DNA from: an uncultured Pelagibacteraceae bacterium
Lineage (GTDB): Bacteria > Pseudomonadota > Alphaproteobacteria > Pelagibacterales > Pelagibacteraceae
DNA: 43,811 nucleotides
Reading direction: 5' to 3'
NCBI GenBank assembly: GCA_902587215.1
Contig: CACIKJ010000004.1
Coordinates: 1 to 43,811, forward strand
Shown: positions 1 through 7,398 of the stretch, piece by piece
How positions within the stretch are numbered: position 1 is the stretch's first letter
How the letters are laid out: each line of letters starts with the position of its first letter
The notes under the pieces: model-generated
Told to the model about the DNA's origin: nothing
Databases searched by the model: none
The model's input: only the letters and a program-made list of their open reading frames with translations
Translations under genes and position numbers: made by a program

Positions 1-1
1 T

Positions 2-340
2 AGACTTGATGAACCGGGTACTAGCTTATCTGGAGGTCAGCAACAAAGATTATGTATTGCAAGAGCAATATCTGTAAACCCAGAAGTAATATTGATGGAT
101 GAACCGTGTTCGGCTTTAGACCCAATTGCTACTGCAAAAATAGAAGAGTTAATAGATGAGTTAAAAAAAACATATACGATAGTAATTGTGACCCACTCTA
201 TGGCACAAGCAGTGAGAGTTTCACAAAAAACTGGCTTTTTTCACCTAGGTAAACTTATAGAAGTTGGAAAAACAGAGAAAATTTTTAAAAATCCTGACAA
301 TAAAATGACACAAGATTATATTACAGGTAGATTTGGATAA
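2..340 (+). CDS. pstB: Phosphate ABC transporter ATP-binding protein PstB, C-terminal part
   Basis: This is the ATPase of the high-affinity phosphate importer PstSCAB, acting on the cytoplasmic face of the inner membrane. The gene runs in from the left edge and only its last 112 codons are present. The reading frame is open from base 2, well before the first ATG at 92. Visible motifs are the ABC signature [14 protein letters not shown], the Walker B stretch [13 protein letters not shown] (the Cys-Ser-Ala-Leu form is typical of PstB) and the H-loop VTHSM. The Walker A region lies outside the window. phoU starts 3 bases after the stop, so this is the end of a pst-phoU-phoB operon. Confidence 0.96.
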   Translation, partial: RLDEPGTSLSGGQQQRLCIARAISVNPEVILMDEPCSALDPIATAKIEELIDELKKTYTIVIVTHSMAQAVRVSQKTGFFHLGKLIEVGKTEKIFKNPDNKMTQDYITGRFG

Positions 341-343
341 AAT

Positions 344-1036
344 ATGAGTAATGAACATACAGTAAAATCATACGAAGAAGAATTACAATATTTGAAAGAC
401 TCTGTAATTCAGATGGGGAGCTTAACAGAAGCGCAATTAAGTGACTCTATGGATGCGGTTATTAAAGTTGATAAAGACTCTACTGATAAAATTATTCAAA
501 GTGATGAGAAGGTAAACAAGTTTAGATCAAAAATTGATACTCAGATAATGACGCTTTTAGTAAAAAGAGCTCCAATGGCAATTGATTTAAGAGAAACAAT
601 AAGTGCTTTAAAAATATCTCAAGACCTTGAAAGAATTGGCGATTTATCAAAAAGTAATGCAAAAAAAGTTAAGCCTCTTCCACTTGATTTACCTGAAGAA
701 TTATTAGGAAATTTAAAAAGATTAGGTGATTTAGTTACTAAACAATTAAATGATGTACTAGATAGTTATGTAAATCAAAATTATGACAAAGCTAAAGAAG
801 TTTGGAAAAAAGATGAACAAGTAGATGATTTAACATTTATTGCAATGAATAGTGTTATTGATTTTTTATCTAAAGATAAGAAAAATTTAGATTTTTCTAC
901 ACATCTTATCTTTGTAACAAAGAATTTAGAGAGAGCTGGAGACCATATAACAAATATAGCTGAGATAATTTGTTATTTAATAAAAGGTGAATACTTAAAA
1001 GGCCACAGACCTAAAGGAAAAGAAACAGAAGTCTAA
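344..1036 (+). CDS. phoU: Phosphate signalling protein PhoU
   Basis: PhoU is a cytosolic helical-bundle protein that links the Pst transporter to the PhoR/PhoB two-component system and keeps the Pho response off when phosphate is plentiful. The 230-residue product has the usual two tandem PhoU domains. Each carries an acidic metal-binding motif of the E/DxxxD type, seen as DLERIGDLSK near residue 95 and NLERAGDHITN near residue 197. It sits between pstB (3-base gap) and phoB (no gap: the TAA is followed directly by ATG), the classic order. No separate ribosome-binding site is evident, which suggests translational coupling. Confidence 0.96.
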   Translation: MSNEHTVKSYEEELQYLKDSVIQMGSLTEAQLSDSMDAVIKVDKDSTDKIIQSDEKVNKFRSKIDTQIMTLLVKRAPMAIDLRETISALKISQDLERIGDLSKSNAKKVKPLPLDLPEELLGNLKRLGDLVTKQLNDVLDSYVNQNYDKAKEVWKKDEQVDDLTFIAMNSVIDFLSKDKKNLDFSTHLIFVTKNLERAGDHITNIAEIICYLIKGEYLKGHRPKGKETEV

Positions 1037-1717
1037 ATGGCAACAAAAATTTTTATTATTGAAGATGAGCCTTCGATAATAAAACTAGTCCAACATAATT
1101 TAGAAAAAGAAGGTTTTATTGTATCTTCATCACTTAATGGTAATGAAGGATTAAAAGAACTAAAAAAATTTCAGCCTCATTTATTATTGCTTGATTGGAT
1201 GCTTCCAGATCTATCAGGTATAGATATTTGTAAAAGTATTAGAAGAGAAAGTAATTTAAAAAATTTACCAATTATCATGCTTACAGCCAAAGGTGAAGGT
1301 GAAGACAAAATTAAAGGATTAAATAGTGGCGCAGATGATTATATAACAAAACCATTTAGTTTTAATGAAGTCTTGGCAAGAATAAAAGCATTACTAAGAA
1401 GGTCTGAACCTAATACAGTAGCTGATAATTTAGAATATGAAGATTTAAAATTAGATAGAATTGAAAAAAGGGTTTATAGAGCGGAAAAACATATAGATCT
1501 TGGTCCAACAGAATTTAGATTACTAGAGTTTTTTTTAGTAAATCCAAAAAGAGTATATACAAGAGATCAAATACTAGAAAATGTTTGGCCAAATAATATA
1601 AACGTTGAATCAAGAACTATAGATGTTCATATAAGAAGATTAAGACAAGCAATTAATATAGGTGGAAAAAAAGAGTTAATTAGAACAGTTAGATCTTCTG
1701 GCTATTCTCTTATTTAA
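1037..1717 (+). CDS. phoB: Phosphate regulon response regulator PhoB
   Basis: This is an OmpR/PhoB-class response regulator that activates phosphate-starvation genes. The N-terminal receiver domain (about residues 3-120) has the acidic pocket IEDE, the phospho-acceptor Asp53 in LLDWMLPD, the LTAK Thr/Lys region and a conserved Lys in TKPFS near residue 105. A winged-helix DNA-binding domain (about 127-226) ends in the family hallmark RTIDVHIRRLRQ followed by RTVRSSGYSL. Its length (226 aa) is normal. It abuts phoU. The sensor kinase PhoR is not in the window and would be upstream or elsewhere. Its last 8 bases overlap the end of the convergent aquaporin gene. Confidence 0.96.
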   Translation: MATKIFIIEDEPSIIKLVQHNLEKEGFIVSSSLNGNEGLKELKKFQPHLLLLDWMLPDLSGIDICKSIRRESNLKNLPIIMLTAKGEGEDKIKGLNSGADDYITKPFSFNEVLARIKALLRRSEPNTVADNLEYEDLKLDRIEKRVYRAEKHIDLGPTEFRLLEFFLVNPKRVYTRDQILENVWPNNINVESRTIDVHIRRLRQAINIGGKKELIRTVRSSGYSLI

Positions 1718-2357
1718 TAAAAATTTTTTTAATTACGTAAAATGCAAAAATTGCACCTAGTAATTCTGCAATAATATAAAAAGGTGTATTTAGATAATTT
1801 ATTCCAGTAAATGTATCAGTGAAGGTTCTTGCTATAGCTACTGCAGGATTTGCGAAAGATGTCGATGATGTAAACCAATAACCTGCAGTAATATATAATC
1901 CAACACATGATGCAACAACAAGCTTGCCTGATTTTAATGAGCCAAAAATAACCAATATTAATCCAAAAGTCGCTACTATCTCTGCAGTAAAAATATAAAT
2001 ACCATCTCTAGATTTTTGAGATAATTCATAAATTGGAAGTTCAAAAAAAAAGTTGGCTAATCCAACTCCAGTTAAACATCCGATTATTTGTGCAGCTATG
2101 TAATTAAATAATAATTTCCTCTTAAGTTTGCCTGCTAAATACATTACAAAACTAACAAAAGGATTAAAATGAGCACCAGATACATCTGCAAAAACTGTTA
2201 TTAAAACAAATAGACCTGCTCCTGTTGCTAAAGTGTTAGCAATAAGCATAACTGCATAATCATCTGTTAGATTTTCCGCCATTATGCCAGATCCAACAAT
2301 GATCATTACCAAGAAGCAGCTTCCAATTAGTTCACCTAAAATATATTTATTTTTCAT
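1710..2357 (-). CDS. MIP-family aquaporin, probable arsenite/solute channel (AqpS-like)
   Basis: This is a 215-residue integral membrane channel of the major intrinsic protein family with six hydrophobic segments. The first half-helix motif is degenerate, NPF at residues 65-67 (AHFNPFVSF). The second is canonical, NPA at 170-172, followed by the selectivity-filter arginine in NPAVAIAR (Arg177). It is the last gene of a three-gene minus-strand operon, and its start overlaps the end of the arsenate reductase gene by 11 bases. In Sinorhizobium meliloti an aquaglyceroporin (AqpS) next to ArsC lets arsenite out of the cell; the same role here is inference from context. General water/glycerol conduction is the alternative. 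Confidence 0.85.
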   Translation of the reverse strand: MKNKYILGELIGSCFLVMIIVGSGIMAENLTDDYAVMLIANTLATGAGLFVLITVFADVSGAHFNPFVSFVMYLAGKLKRKLLFNYIAAQIIGCLTGVGLANFFFELPIYELSQKSRDGIYIFTAEIVATFGLILVIFGSLKSGKLVVASCVGLYITAGYWFTSSTSFANPAVAIARTFTDTFTGINYLNTPFYIIAELLGAIFAFYVIKKIFIK

Positions 2358-2778
2358 TTAATAGCTCATTAATTTTTTTAAAAATAATCTTGTATGTAGT
2401 CTCTACAATATATTTTTTTCTATTGATATCATTTGTAGAATTTAGTCTTGCAACAGGATCTTCTATGTCCCAATGAATTAATTGATCTTTATTAGGCCAA
2501 ATAGGACAGACTTCATTATTGGCATTATTACAAACTGTAACAACATAATCCATTTTAACTTGACTATTAATAAATTCATTAAAATTTTTAGATCTATAAT
2601 TTGAAAGATCATAATGTTTTGATAATAAATAATTCTTCACATCTTCATTTACTTTTCCTGTTGGATTGCTCCCAGCGCTAAAACCTTTATACATATTATT
2701 ATACTCATTATTTATTATACTCTCAGCAATAATACTTCTTGCGGAGTTTCCTGTGCAAACGAAAAGAATGTTTTTCAT
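2347..2778 (-). CDS. arsC: Arsenate reductase, low-molecular-weight tyrosine phosphatase type (thioredoxin-coupled ArsC)
   Basis: The predicted reaction is reduction of arsenate to arsenite in the cytosol. The 143-residue protein has the LMW-phosphatase loop FVCTGNSARS, with Cys8 and Arg14 forming CX5R. Two further cysteines, Cys83 and Cys91 in TVCNNANNEVCPIWP, are the redox pair of thioredoxin-type arsenate reductases; plain tyrosine phosphatases lack them. I chose the ATG at 2778, which shares one base with the TGA of the upstream gene (TGATG), over an in-frame TTG one codon earlier. The neighbours are an aquaporin and a small membrane protein, and the operon converges on phoB, so arsenate entering through Pst is the likely substrate source. 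Confidence 0.88.
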   Translation of the reverse strand: MKNILFVCTGNSARSIIAESIINNEYNNMYKGFSAGSNPTGKVNEDVKNYLLSKHYDLSNYRSKNFNEFINSQVKMDYVVTVCNNANNEVCPIWPNKDQLIHWDIEDPVARLNSTNDINRKKYIVETTYKIIFKKINELLNEK

Positions 2779-2999
2779 CAAATAATAACTTTATAAATTC
2801 CAATTAAAAATAAAGGCACTTGTAAGCCAAAGTTTGTAAGAATAGCTTTATCTTTGCTCATAAAACCAGCTATTGTCCAACCTACCACACCTAATCCATG
2901 AAAATAAATATTTAATGGGTATATATTCAAGTTTGTTAAAAGTATTCCTGTTAATACTAAAAAGGTACTTATCCATTTAAGATATTTTTTTATAAACAT
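2778..2999 (-). CDS. Small inner-membrane protein, first gene of the arsenate reductase operon
   Basis: This is a 73-residue protein with about three hydrophobic segments (approximately 9-25, 30-47 and 55-72) separated by short polar turns, and with basic residues at the N-terminus. I do not recognise a functional family with certainty; it resembles short alphaproteobacterial DUF-type membrane proteins. The start is well fixed: an ATG preceded by a strong purine-rich ribosome-binding site (minus strand GGGAGGAG, 5 bases away). It is the promoter-proximal gene of the operon and is coupled to arsC by a one-base stop/start overlap, so a role tied to arsenic handling or membrane stress is possible but unproven. 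Confidence 0.7.
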   Translation of the reverse strand: MFIKKYLKWISTFLVLTGILLTNLNIYPLNIYFHGLGVVGWTIAGFMSKDKAILTNFGLQVPLFLIGIYKVII

Positions 3000-3004
3000 A
3001 TTGT

Positions 3005-3012
3005 CTCCTCCC
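3005..3012 (-). promoter_or_regulatory. Strong Shine-Dalgarno site before the arsenate-reductase operon
   Basis: On the minus strand this reads GGGAGGAG, 5 bases before the ATG at 2999. It fixes the start of the 73-residue membrane protein. It is much stronger than the sites seen before most genes of the window, many of which have none because they overlap their upstream neighbour. Confidence 0.75.
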
Positions 3013-3073
3013 TATCTGGTATATTAATATAATGTTAAGGTTTTATTAAAATAAATAATAAGCATCATAATTT

Positions 3074-5029
3074 ATGAAAAAACTTTGGTCTGCCAGCAAA
3101 TCAGAAATTGCAAATTCAAATCTTGCAAATTATGAAGGTTATATCTCACAAAAATACAACCAAAAGTTCAAAGGAAATTATAAAAATATTTTAACTTGGA
3201 GTATAAAAAATTCAGCTAAATTTTGGGAGTCGATCTGGGATTATAGTAAAGTTAAAGGTAATAAGGGCTCGATAAATTTAAAGAAATCCAAAACATTTTA
3301 TAAAAATTACTTTCTATCAGATTACAAGTTAAATTTTGCAGAAAATTTATTATCAAAAAAAGATAACTCCAAAGCAATAACTTTTATAAGCGAAAATGGG
3401 TATAAAGAAAAAAGAACATGGAAACAATTAAACATAAATTCAAATAAAATAATTAGTTTTCTAAAATCAAATAATATTAAAAGCGGTGACAGAGTTGCAG
3501 CTTATCTTCCAAATATAATTGAAACAGTTGAATATTTTATTGGAACAAGTGCTATTGGTGCAATTTGGTCATCATGCTCTCCAGATTTTGGGGTTAAAGG
3601 TGTTATTGAAAGGTTTGCACAAATTAAACCTAAAATATTAGTTATTGCAGATAGATATTATTATAATGGAAAAGAGATTAATGTAATTGAAAGACTTCCA
3701 GAAATATTAAAAAAAATTAAATCAATCAAAAGAGTAGTTGTTTTAAGTTATCCTGGAAAAAAGCTTACTAAATTTAAGAAAATTAAGGGAATTAAGTATT
3801 TTTATTCTAAAGATATAAAAAACATAAAAGAAACAAATCATATATTAAAGAAATTTAACTTTAATCATCCTTTAGCTATCCTTTACTCAAGTGGAACTAC
3901 AGGAAAGCCCAAGTGTATTTGTCATAGAACTGGTGGTGTACTACTGCAACATTTAAAAGAGCATCAATTACATTGTGAAATTAAACCAGGAGATAATATT
4001 TTTTATTTTACAACATGTGGTTGGATGATGTGGAATTGGCTAGTAAGCTCTCTTGCATCTAAAGCATCGATTTTACTTTTTGATGGTTTTCCAATGTATA
4101 AAAAAAATGATTTATTATTAAAAGTGGTAGATAAAGAAAAGGTTAAATTACTTGGAGTTAGTGCAAAATATATTGATAGCCTTAAAAAATTAAATCTTAA
4201 AATAAAAAGTAAATTTAAACTTAAAAATCTTAAAGTGCTTTGCTCAACTGGTTCACCTTTATCAAACGAAGGTTTTGAATATATTTATAAAAACGTCAAA
4301 AAAAATGTTCATCTATCGTCTATATCTGGTGGAACCGATATTGTTTCCTGCTTTGTGTTAGGAAATATTTATCAACCTGTTTATTCTGGAGAAATACAAG
4401 CAAATGGCCTTGGTTTAGATGTAAAAGTCTATAGTGAGAAAGGTAAATCTAAAGTTAATCAGAAAGGTGAATTAGTTTGCTGCTCTCCATTCCCTTGTGT
4501 GCCAATAAAATTCTGGAAGGATAGTAATAATAAAAAGTTCGAAAAAGCTTATTTTAAAAGATTTAAAAACACATGGCACCACGGTGACTATGCTCTTAAA
4601 ACTAAAAGAGGTGGCTATATTATTTATGGAAGATCTGATGCTACTTTAAATCCTGGTGGTGTAAGGTTAGGTACTGCTGAAATTTATTCTGAGGTTGAAA
4701 AGTTTAAAGAAATTAAAGAGTCTATAGTTGTCGGCCAGTCTTGGGATAATGATATTAGAATTATTTTATTTGTAATATTAAACAATAAATATGAATTAAA
4801 TGAAGAATTAAAACTCAAAATGAAAAAACAAATTAGGTTTAACGCTTCACCTAGGCATGTGCCCTCTAAGATTATTCAAGTAAGCGATATTCCTAGAACT
4901 AAAAACAATAAAATAGTAGAGTTAGCTGTAAAAAACATAATAGAAGGTAATCAGATTAAAAATAAAGAAGCCTTGGCAAACCCTAAAATTCTTGATGAAT
5001 TTAAAGATATAAAAGAATTAAAACACTAA
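3074..5029 (+). CDS. aacS: Acetoacetyl-CoA synthetase (acetoacetate--CoA ligase)
   Basis: This enzyme activates acetoacetate with ATP and CoA to acetoacetyl-CoA in the cytosol, feeding ketone-body or PHB-type carbon into acetyl-CoA. The 651 residues match the usual length of this ANL-superfamily enzyme. The N-terminal ACAS-type segment (WSIKNSAKFWESIWDY near 45-60) is followed by the AMP-binding P-loop LYSSGTTGKPK near residue 270, a TCGWMMWNW stretch diagnostic of acetoacetyl-CoA synthetases near 315, a WHHGDYA motif near 500 and a C-terminal catalytic lysine in NNKIVE near 613. It shares one base with the next gene (TAATG). An acetyl- or propionyl-CoA synthetase is less likely given the TCGWMMWN stretch. 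Confidence 0.9.
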   Translation: MKKLWSASKSEIANSNLANYEGYISQKYNQKFKGNYKNILTWSIKNSAKFWESIWDYSKVKGNKGSINLKKSKTFYKNYFLSDYKLNFAENLLSKKDNSKAITFISENGYKEKRTWKQLNINSNKIISFLKSNNIKSGDRVAAYLPNIIETVEYFIGTSAIGAIWSSCSPDFGVKGVIERFAQIKPKILVIADRYYYNGKEINVIERLPEILKKIKSIKRVVVLSYPGKKLTKFKKIKGIKYFYSKDIKNIKETNHILKKFNFNHPLAILYSSGTTGKPKCICHRTGGVLLQHLKEHQLHCEIKPGDNIFYFTTCGWMMWNWLVSSLASKASILLFDGFPMYKKNDLLLKVVDKEKVKLLGVSAKYIDSLKKLNLKIKSKFKLKNLKVLCSTGSPLSNEGFEYIYKNVKKNVHLSSISGGTDIVSCFVLGNIYQPVYSGEIQANGLGLDVKVYSEKGKSKVNQKGELVCCSPFPCVPIKFWKDSNNKKFEKAYFKRFKNTWHHGDYALKTKRGGYIIYGRSDATLNPGGVRLGTAEIYSEVEKFKEIKESIVVGQSWDNDIRIILFVILNNKYELNEELKLKMKKQIRFNASPRHVPSKIIQVSDIPRTKNNKIVELAVKNIIEGNQIKNKEALANPKILDEFKDIKELKH

Positions 5030-6246
5030 TGATTAAAGATATTATAAAAAACTTAAAACCGTCCTCTACTCTACTTATTAATGAAGTTTCAAATAAAATG
5101 GAGAAAGAAGGAAAGAAAGTTTATAAATTTGGCTTTGGTCAATCCCCTTTTAAAGTTCCTGAAGACGTAGTAGCTGAGTTAAAAAATAATGCTCATCAAA
5201 ATAGCTATTTACCAATGCAAGGATTAAAAGAGCTAAGAGTAGCTATTGCTAAATATATTTCTTCAAAAAAAAAATTAGAATATAAACCAGAAAATATAAT
5301 TGTAGGTCCTGGTTCAAAAGAACTTATGTTCTTACTTCATATACTTTTTGATGGAGAAATTATTTTACCAGCACCAAGCTGGGTATCATACGCTCCACAA
5401 GCGATAATAGGTAGAAATAAAATTAAATGGTTAGAATGCTCTAGAGAAAATAATTGGTTTCCAACAGCTGAAGAATTAGAAAAATTATTAAAAGAAAATA
5501 AAGATCAAAAATATTTACTTTTTTTAAATTCACCAAACAATCCATCTGGGCAAATTTGTGGAAATTTAGAAGAGCTTGCTGCATTATCAAAAAAATACAA
5601 TTTATACTTCTTGTCAGATGAAATTTATTCTGAATTGTCTTTTGAAGATAACTATAAGTCAATTGCAACATATGCTCCTGATAAAACAATAATAAGCACA
5701 GGTCTTAGCAAATGGTGTGGCGCTGGTGGATGGAGACTTGGATATTTTATTATTCCAGAAAATTTATCAAATATTACAAATCAACTTAAAGTTTTAGCAA
5801 GTGAGACTTTTTCATCTGTAAGCGCACCAATCCAGTACGCTGCAATTACAGCTCATAAAAATAATCATGATGATTATATTCAAAAATCCAAAAATATTCT
5901 TAAAACTGTTGGAAATTATGTTTATGAGAATTTAAAATCAAATGATGTTTTAATAAACAAACCTCAAGGTGGATTTTATTTAATGCCTGAGTTTGTTGGA
6001 AAAAAATTTAATTCCTCAAGTGAAATGTGTAAAGATATTTTAGAAAAAACAGGAGTTGCATTACTTCCTGGATCTGATTTTGGTTTCAAAGAAAATAAAT
6101 TATTAGCACGATTAAGCTTTACAGATTTTGATGGTCAAGTGTTTTTTGAAAAAACCCAAAATGATAAAATTGATGACAGTACTATTAAAAAATTTGCACC
6201 CAAAATAATTGAAGGTGTAGATAAATTAAAAAACTGGTCAAAATAA
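5029..6246 (+). CDS. Class I/II pyridoxal-phosphate aminotransferase
   Basis: This is a 405-residue fold-type I transaminase. It has the PLP-lysine motif STGLSKWCGAGGWRLGY near residue 230, an upstream NSPNNPSG motif near 165 that contacts PLP, SDEIYSEL near 197 and a C-terminal ARLSF region with the carboxylate-binding arginine. The family is aspartate/aromatic aminotransferase-like; the substrate cannot be read from sequence. Its ATG overlaps the stop of the acetoacetyl-CoA synthetase gene by one base, so the two are translationally coupled. The real amino donor may therefore relate to acetoacetate or beta-keto acid metabolism. That link is inference. Confidence 0.85.
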   Translation: MIKDIIKNLKPSSTLLINEVSNKMEKEGKKVYKFGFGQSPFKVPEDVVAELKNNAHQNSYLPMQGLKELRVAIAKYISSKKKLEYKPENIIVGPGSKELMFLLHILFDGEIILPAPSWVSYAPQAIIGRNKIKWLECSRENNWFPTAEELEKLLKENKDQKYLLFLNSPNNPSGQICGNLEELAALSKKYNLYFLSDEIYSELSFEDNYKSIATYAPDKTIISTGLSKWCGAGGWRLGYFIIPENLSNITNQLKVLASETFSSVSAPIQYAAITAHKNNHDDYIQKSKNILKTVGNYVYENLKSNDVLINKPQGGFYLMPEFVGKKFNSSSEMCKDILEKTGVALLPGSDFGFKENKLLARLSFTDFDGQVFFEKTQNDKIDDSTIKKFAPKIIEGVDKLKNWSK

Positions 6247-6305
6247 ATTTAATTCTTTACTCGACAATATCTAAATAAAGATGATAAAATTTTTTTATAA
6301 ATAAT

Positions 6306-6312
6306 AAGGGGG
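6306..6312 (+). promoter_or_regulatory. Shine-Dalgarno site of the TAXI binding-protein gene
   Basis: The run AAGGGGG lies 6 bases before the ATG at 6319. It is one of the strong ribosome-binding sites in the window and fits high expression of a periplasmic binding protein. Confidence 0.7.
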
Positions 6313-6318
6313 AAAGTT

Positions 6319-7326
6319 ATGAGAAAAATAATCTCAAGAATATCTGCCATCTTTTTATTAGTTGTATCAACTCTGTCATTTACAACTATTGCTAAATCAG
6401 CAGAGTTTTTTACAATTGGTACAGGTGGACCTACTGGAGTTTATTTCCAGACTGGAAACGCGATATGTAAAATGCTTCACAAATATGCAACAAGTTCAGA
6501 GCATGGAAGAAGCAAAGCTAATTCGGATAAAGCATACAGATGTACTGCGCCTTCAACAGGAGGATCTAATTATAATATTGGACAAATTAAAGAAGGTGAA
6601 TTTCAATTTGGTGTTGCTCAATCTGACTGGCAGTATCATGCTTACAATGGTTCAAGCAAATGGGAAGGAAAACAATACAGCAATCTAAGAGCAGTGTTTT
6701 CTGTTCACAACGAGCCATTTCAAATTTGGGCTAGAAAAAAAGCTAAAGTTAAAGATTTTGCTGGCTTAGAAGGAAAAGTAGTTAACATTGGTAACCCTGG
6801 TTCTGGTCAAAGAGGAACTATGGAAGAGTTAATGAAAGCTAAAGGTGTTAGCAATAGTTTCTTTAAATCGGTAACTGAATTAACTTCATCAGAGCAAGTT
6901 AAAGCACTTTGTGATGGTAAAATTGATGCCTTTGGTTATTCTGTTGGTTTTCCAAACGGAGCAATGGAGCAAGCTGCAACATGTGGAGCTAAAGCATTAC
7001 CAATCAATTTAACAGGATCGGAAGTTCAAGGATTAATTAGTGGAGCTGACTATTATGCTCAAGCAATTATTCCAAAAGGAACGTACACAGGTCAGAAAAA
7101 AGACGTTACTACTTTTGGTGTTAAAGCTACTGTAGTTACAAGTGCTGATGTTTCTGAAGAACTTGTGTACCTAGTTACAAAAGCTGTTTTTGAAAACTTT
7201 GACGATTTCAGAAAACAACATCCAGCATTTGCACCTTTAAAAAAGGAAAATATGATAGCTGACGGATTATCAGCTCCATTACATCCTGGTGCTCTTAAAT
7301 ACTATAAAGAAGCTGGATTAATGTAA
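6319..7326 (+). CDS. TRAP transporter solute-binding protein, TAXI family
   Basis: This is a periplasmic solute receptor for a sodium-coupled TRAP uptake system. The 335-residue product has a clear signal peptide with predicted cleavage near Ala28 (KSA|EFF). The mature protein begins with FTIGTGGPTGVYFQTG, the hallmark of TAXI-family (TRAP-associated extracytoplasmic immunogenic) proteins. Other family blocks are APSTGGSNYNIGQI near 85, GNPGSGQRGTMEELM near 160 and a C-terminal HPGALKYYKEAGLM. A rho-independent terminator follows 20 bases after the stop and the fused permease gene comes next, so it is the first gene of the system. The substrate is unknown; characterised TAXI systems include glutamate- and 2-oxoglutarate-type substrates. 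Confidence 0.93.
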   Translation: MRKIISRISAIFLLVVSTLSFTTIAKSAEFFTIGTGGPTGVYFQTGNAICKMLHKYATSSEHGRSKANSDKAYRCTAPSTGGSNYNIGQIKEGEFQFGVAQSDWQYHAYNGSSKWEGKQYSNLRAVFSVHNEPFQIWARKKAKVKDFAGLEGKVVNIGNPGSGQRGTMEELMKAKGVSNSFFKSVTELTSSEQVKALCDGKIDAFGYSVGFPNGAMEQAATCGAKALPINLTGSEVQGLISGADYYAQAIIPKGTYTGQKKDVTTFGVKATVVTSADVSEELVYLVTKAVFENFDDFRKQHPAFAPLKKENMIADGLSAPLHPGALKYYKEAGLM

Positions 7327-7345
7327 TTATTATCCATATTAAATT

Positions 7346-7377
7346 AAAAGGCCCGATTTTTATTGGGCCTTTTTTTT
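7346..7377 (+). terminator. Rho-independent terminator between TRAP binding protein and permease
   Basis: The perfect 9-bp stem AAAAGGCCC / GGGCCTTTT (7346-7354 and 7365-7373) with a 10-base loop runs into seven or more T residues. It lies 20 bases after the binding-protein stop and 21 bases before the permease start. With no other promoter evident in that gap, it probably acts as a partial terminator that lowers permease expression relative to binding protein. Confidence 0.85.
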
Positions 7378-7398
7378 AGGATGGTATAAAATTCTCAA

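Noticed and set aside
2999-3074. Pho box controlling the arsenate reductase operon
   Set aside because: I could not find a credible tandem CTGTCAT-like repeat in the gap; control by PhoB is not supported by sequence.
5441-5689. Antisense ORF inside the aminotransferase gene, and similar shadows such as 6362-6688, 13298-13501, 31726-31923 and 41574-41774
   Set aside because: They lie wholly within well-supported genes in other frames, have low-complexity Leu/Ile/Phe-rich translations and lack ribosome-binding sites.
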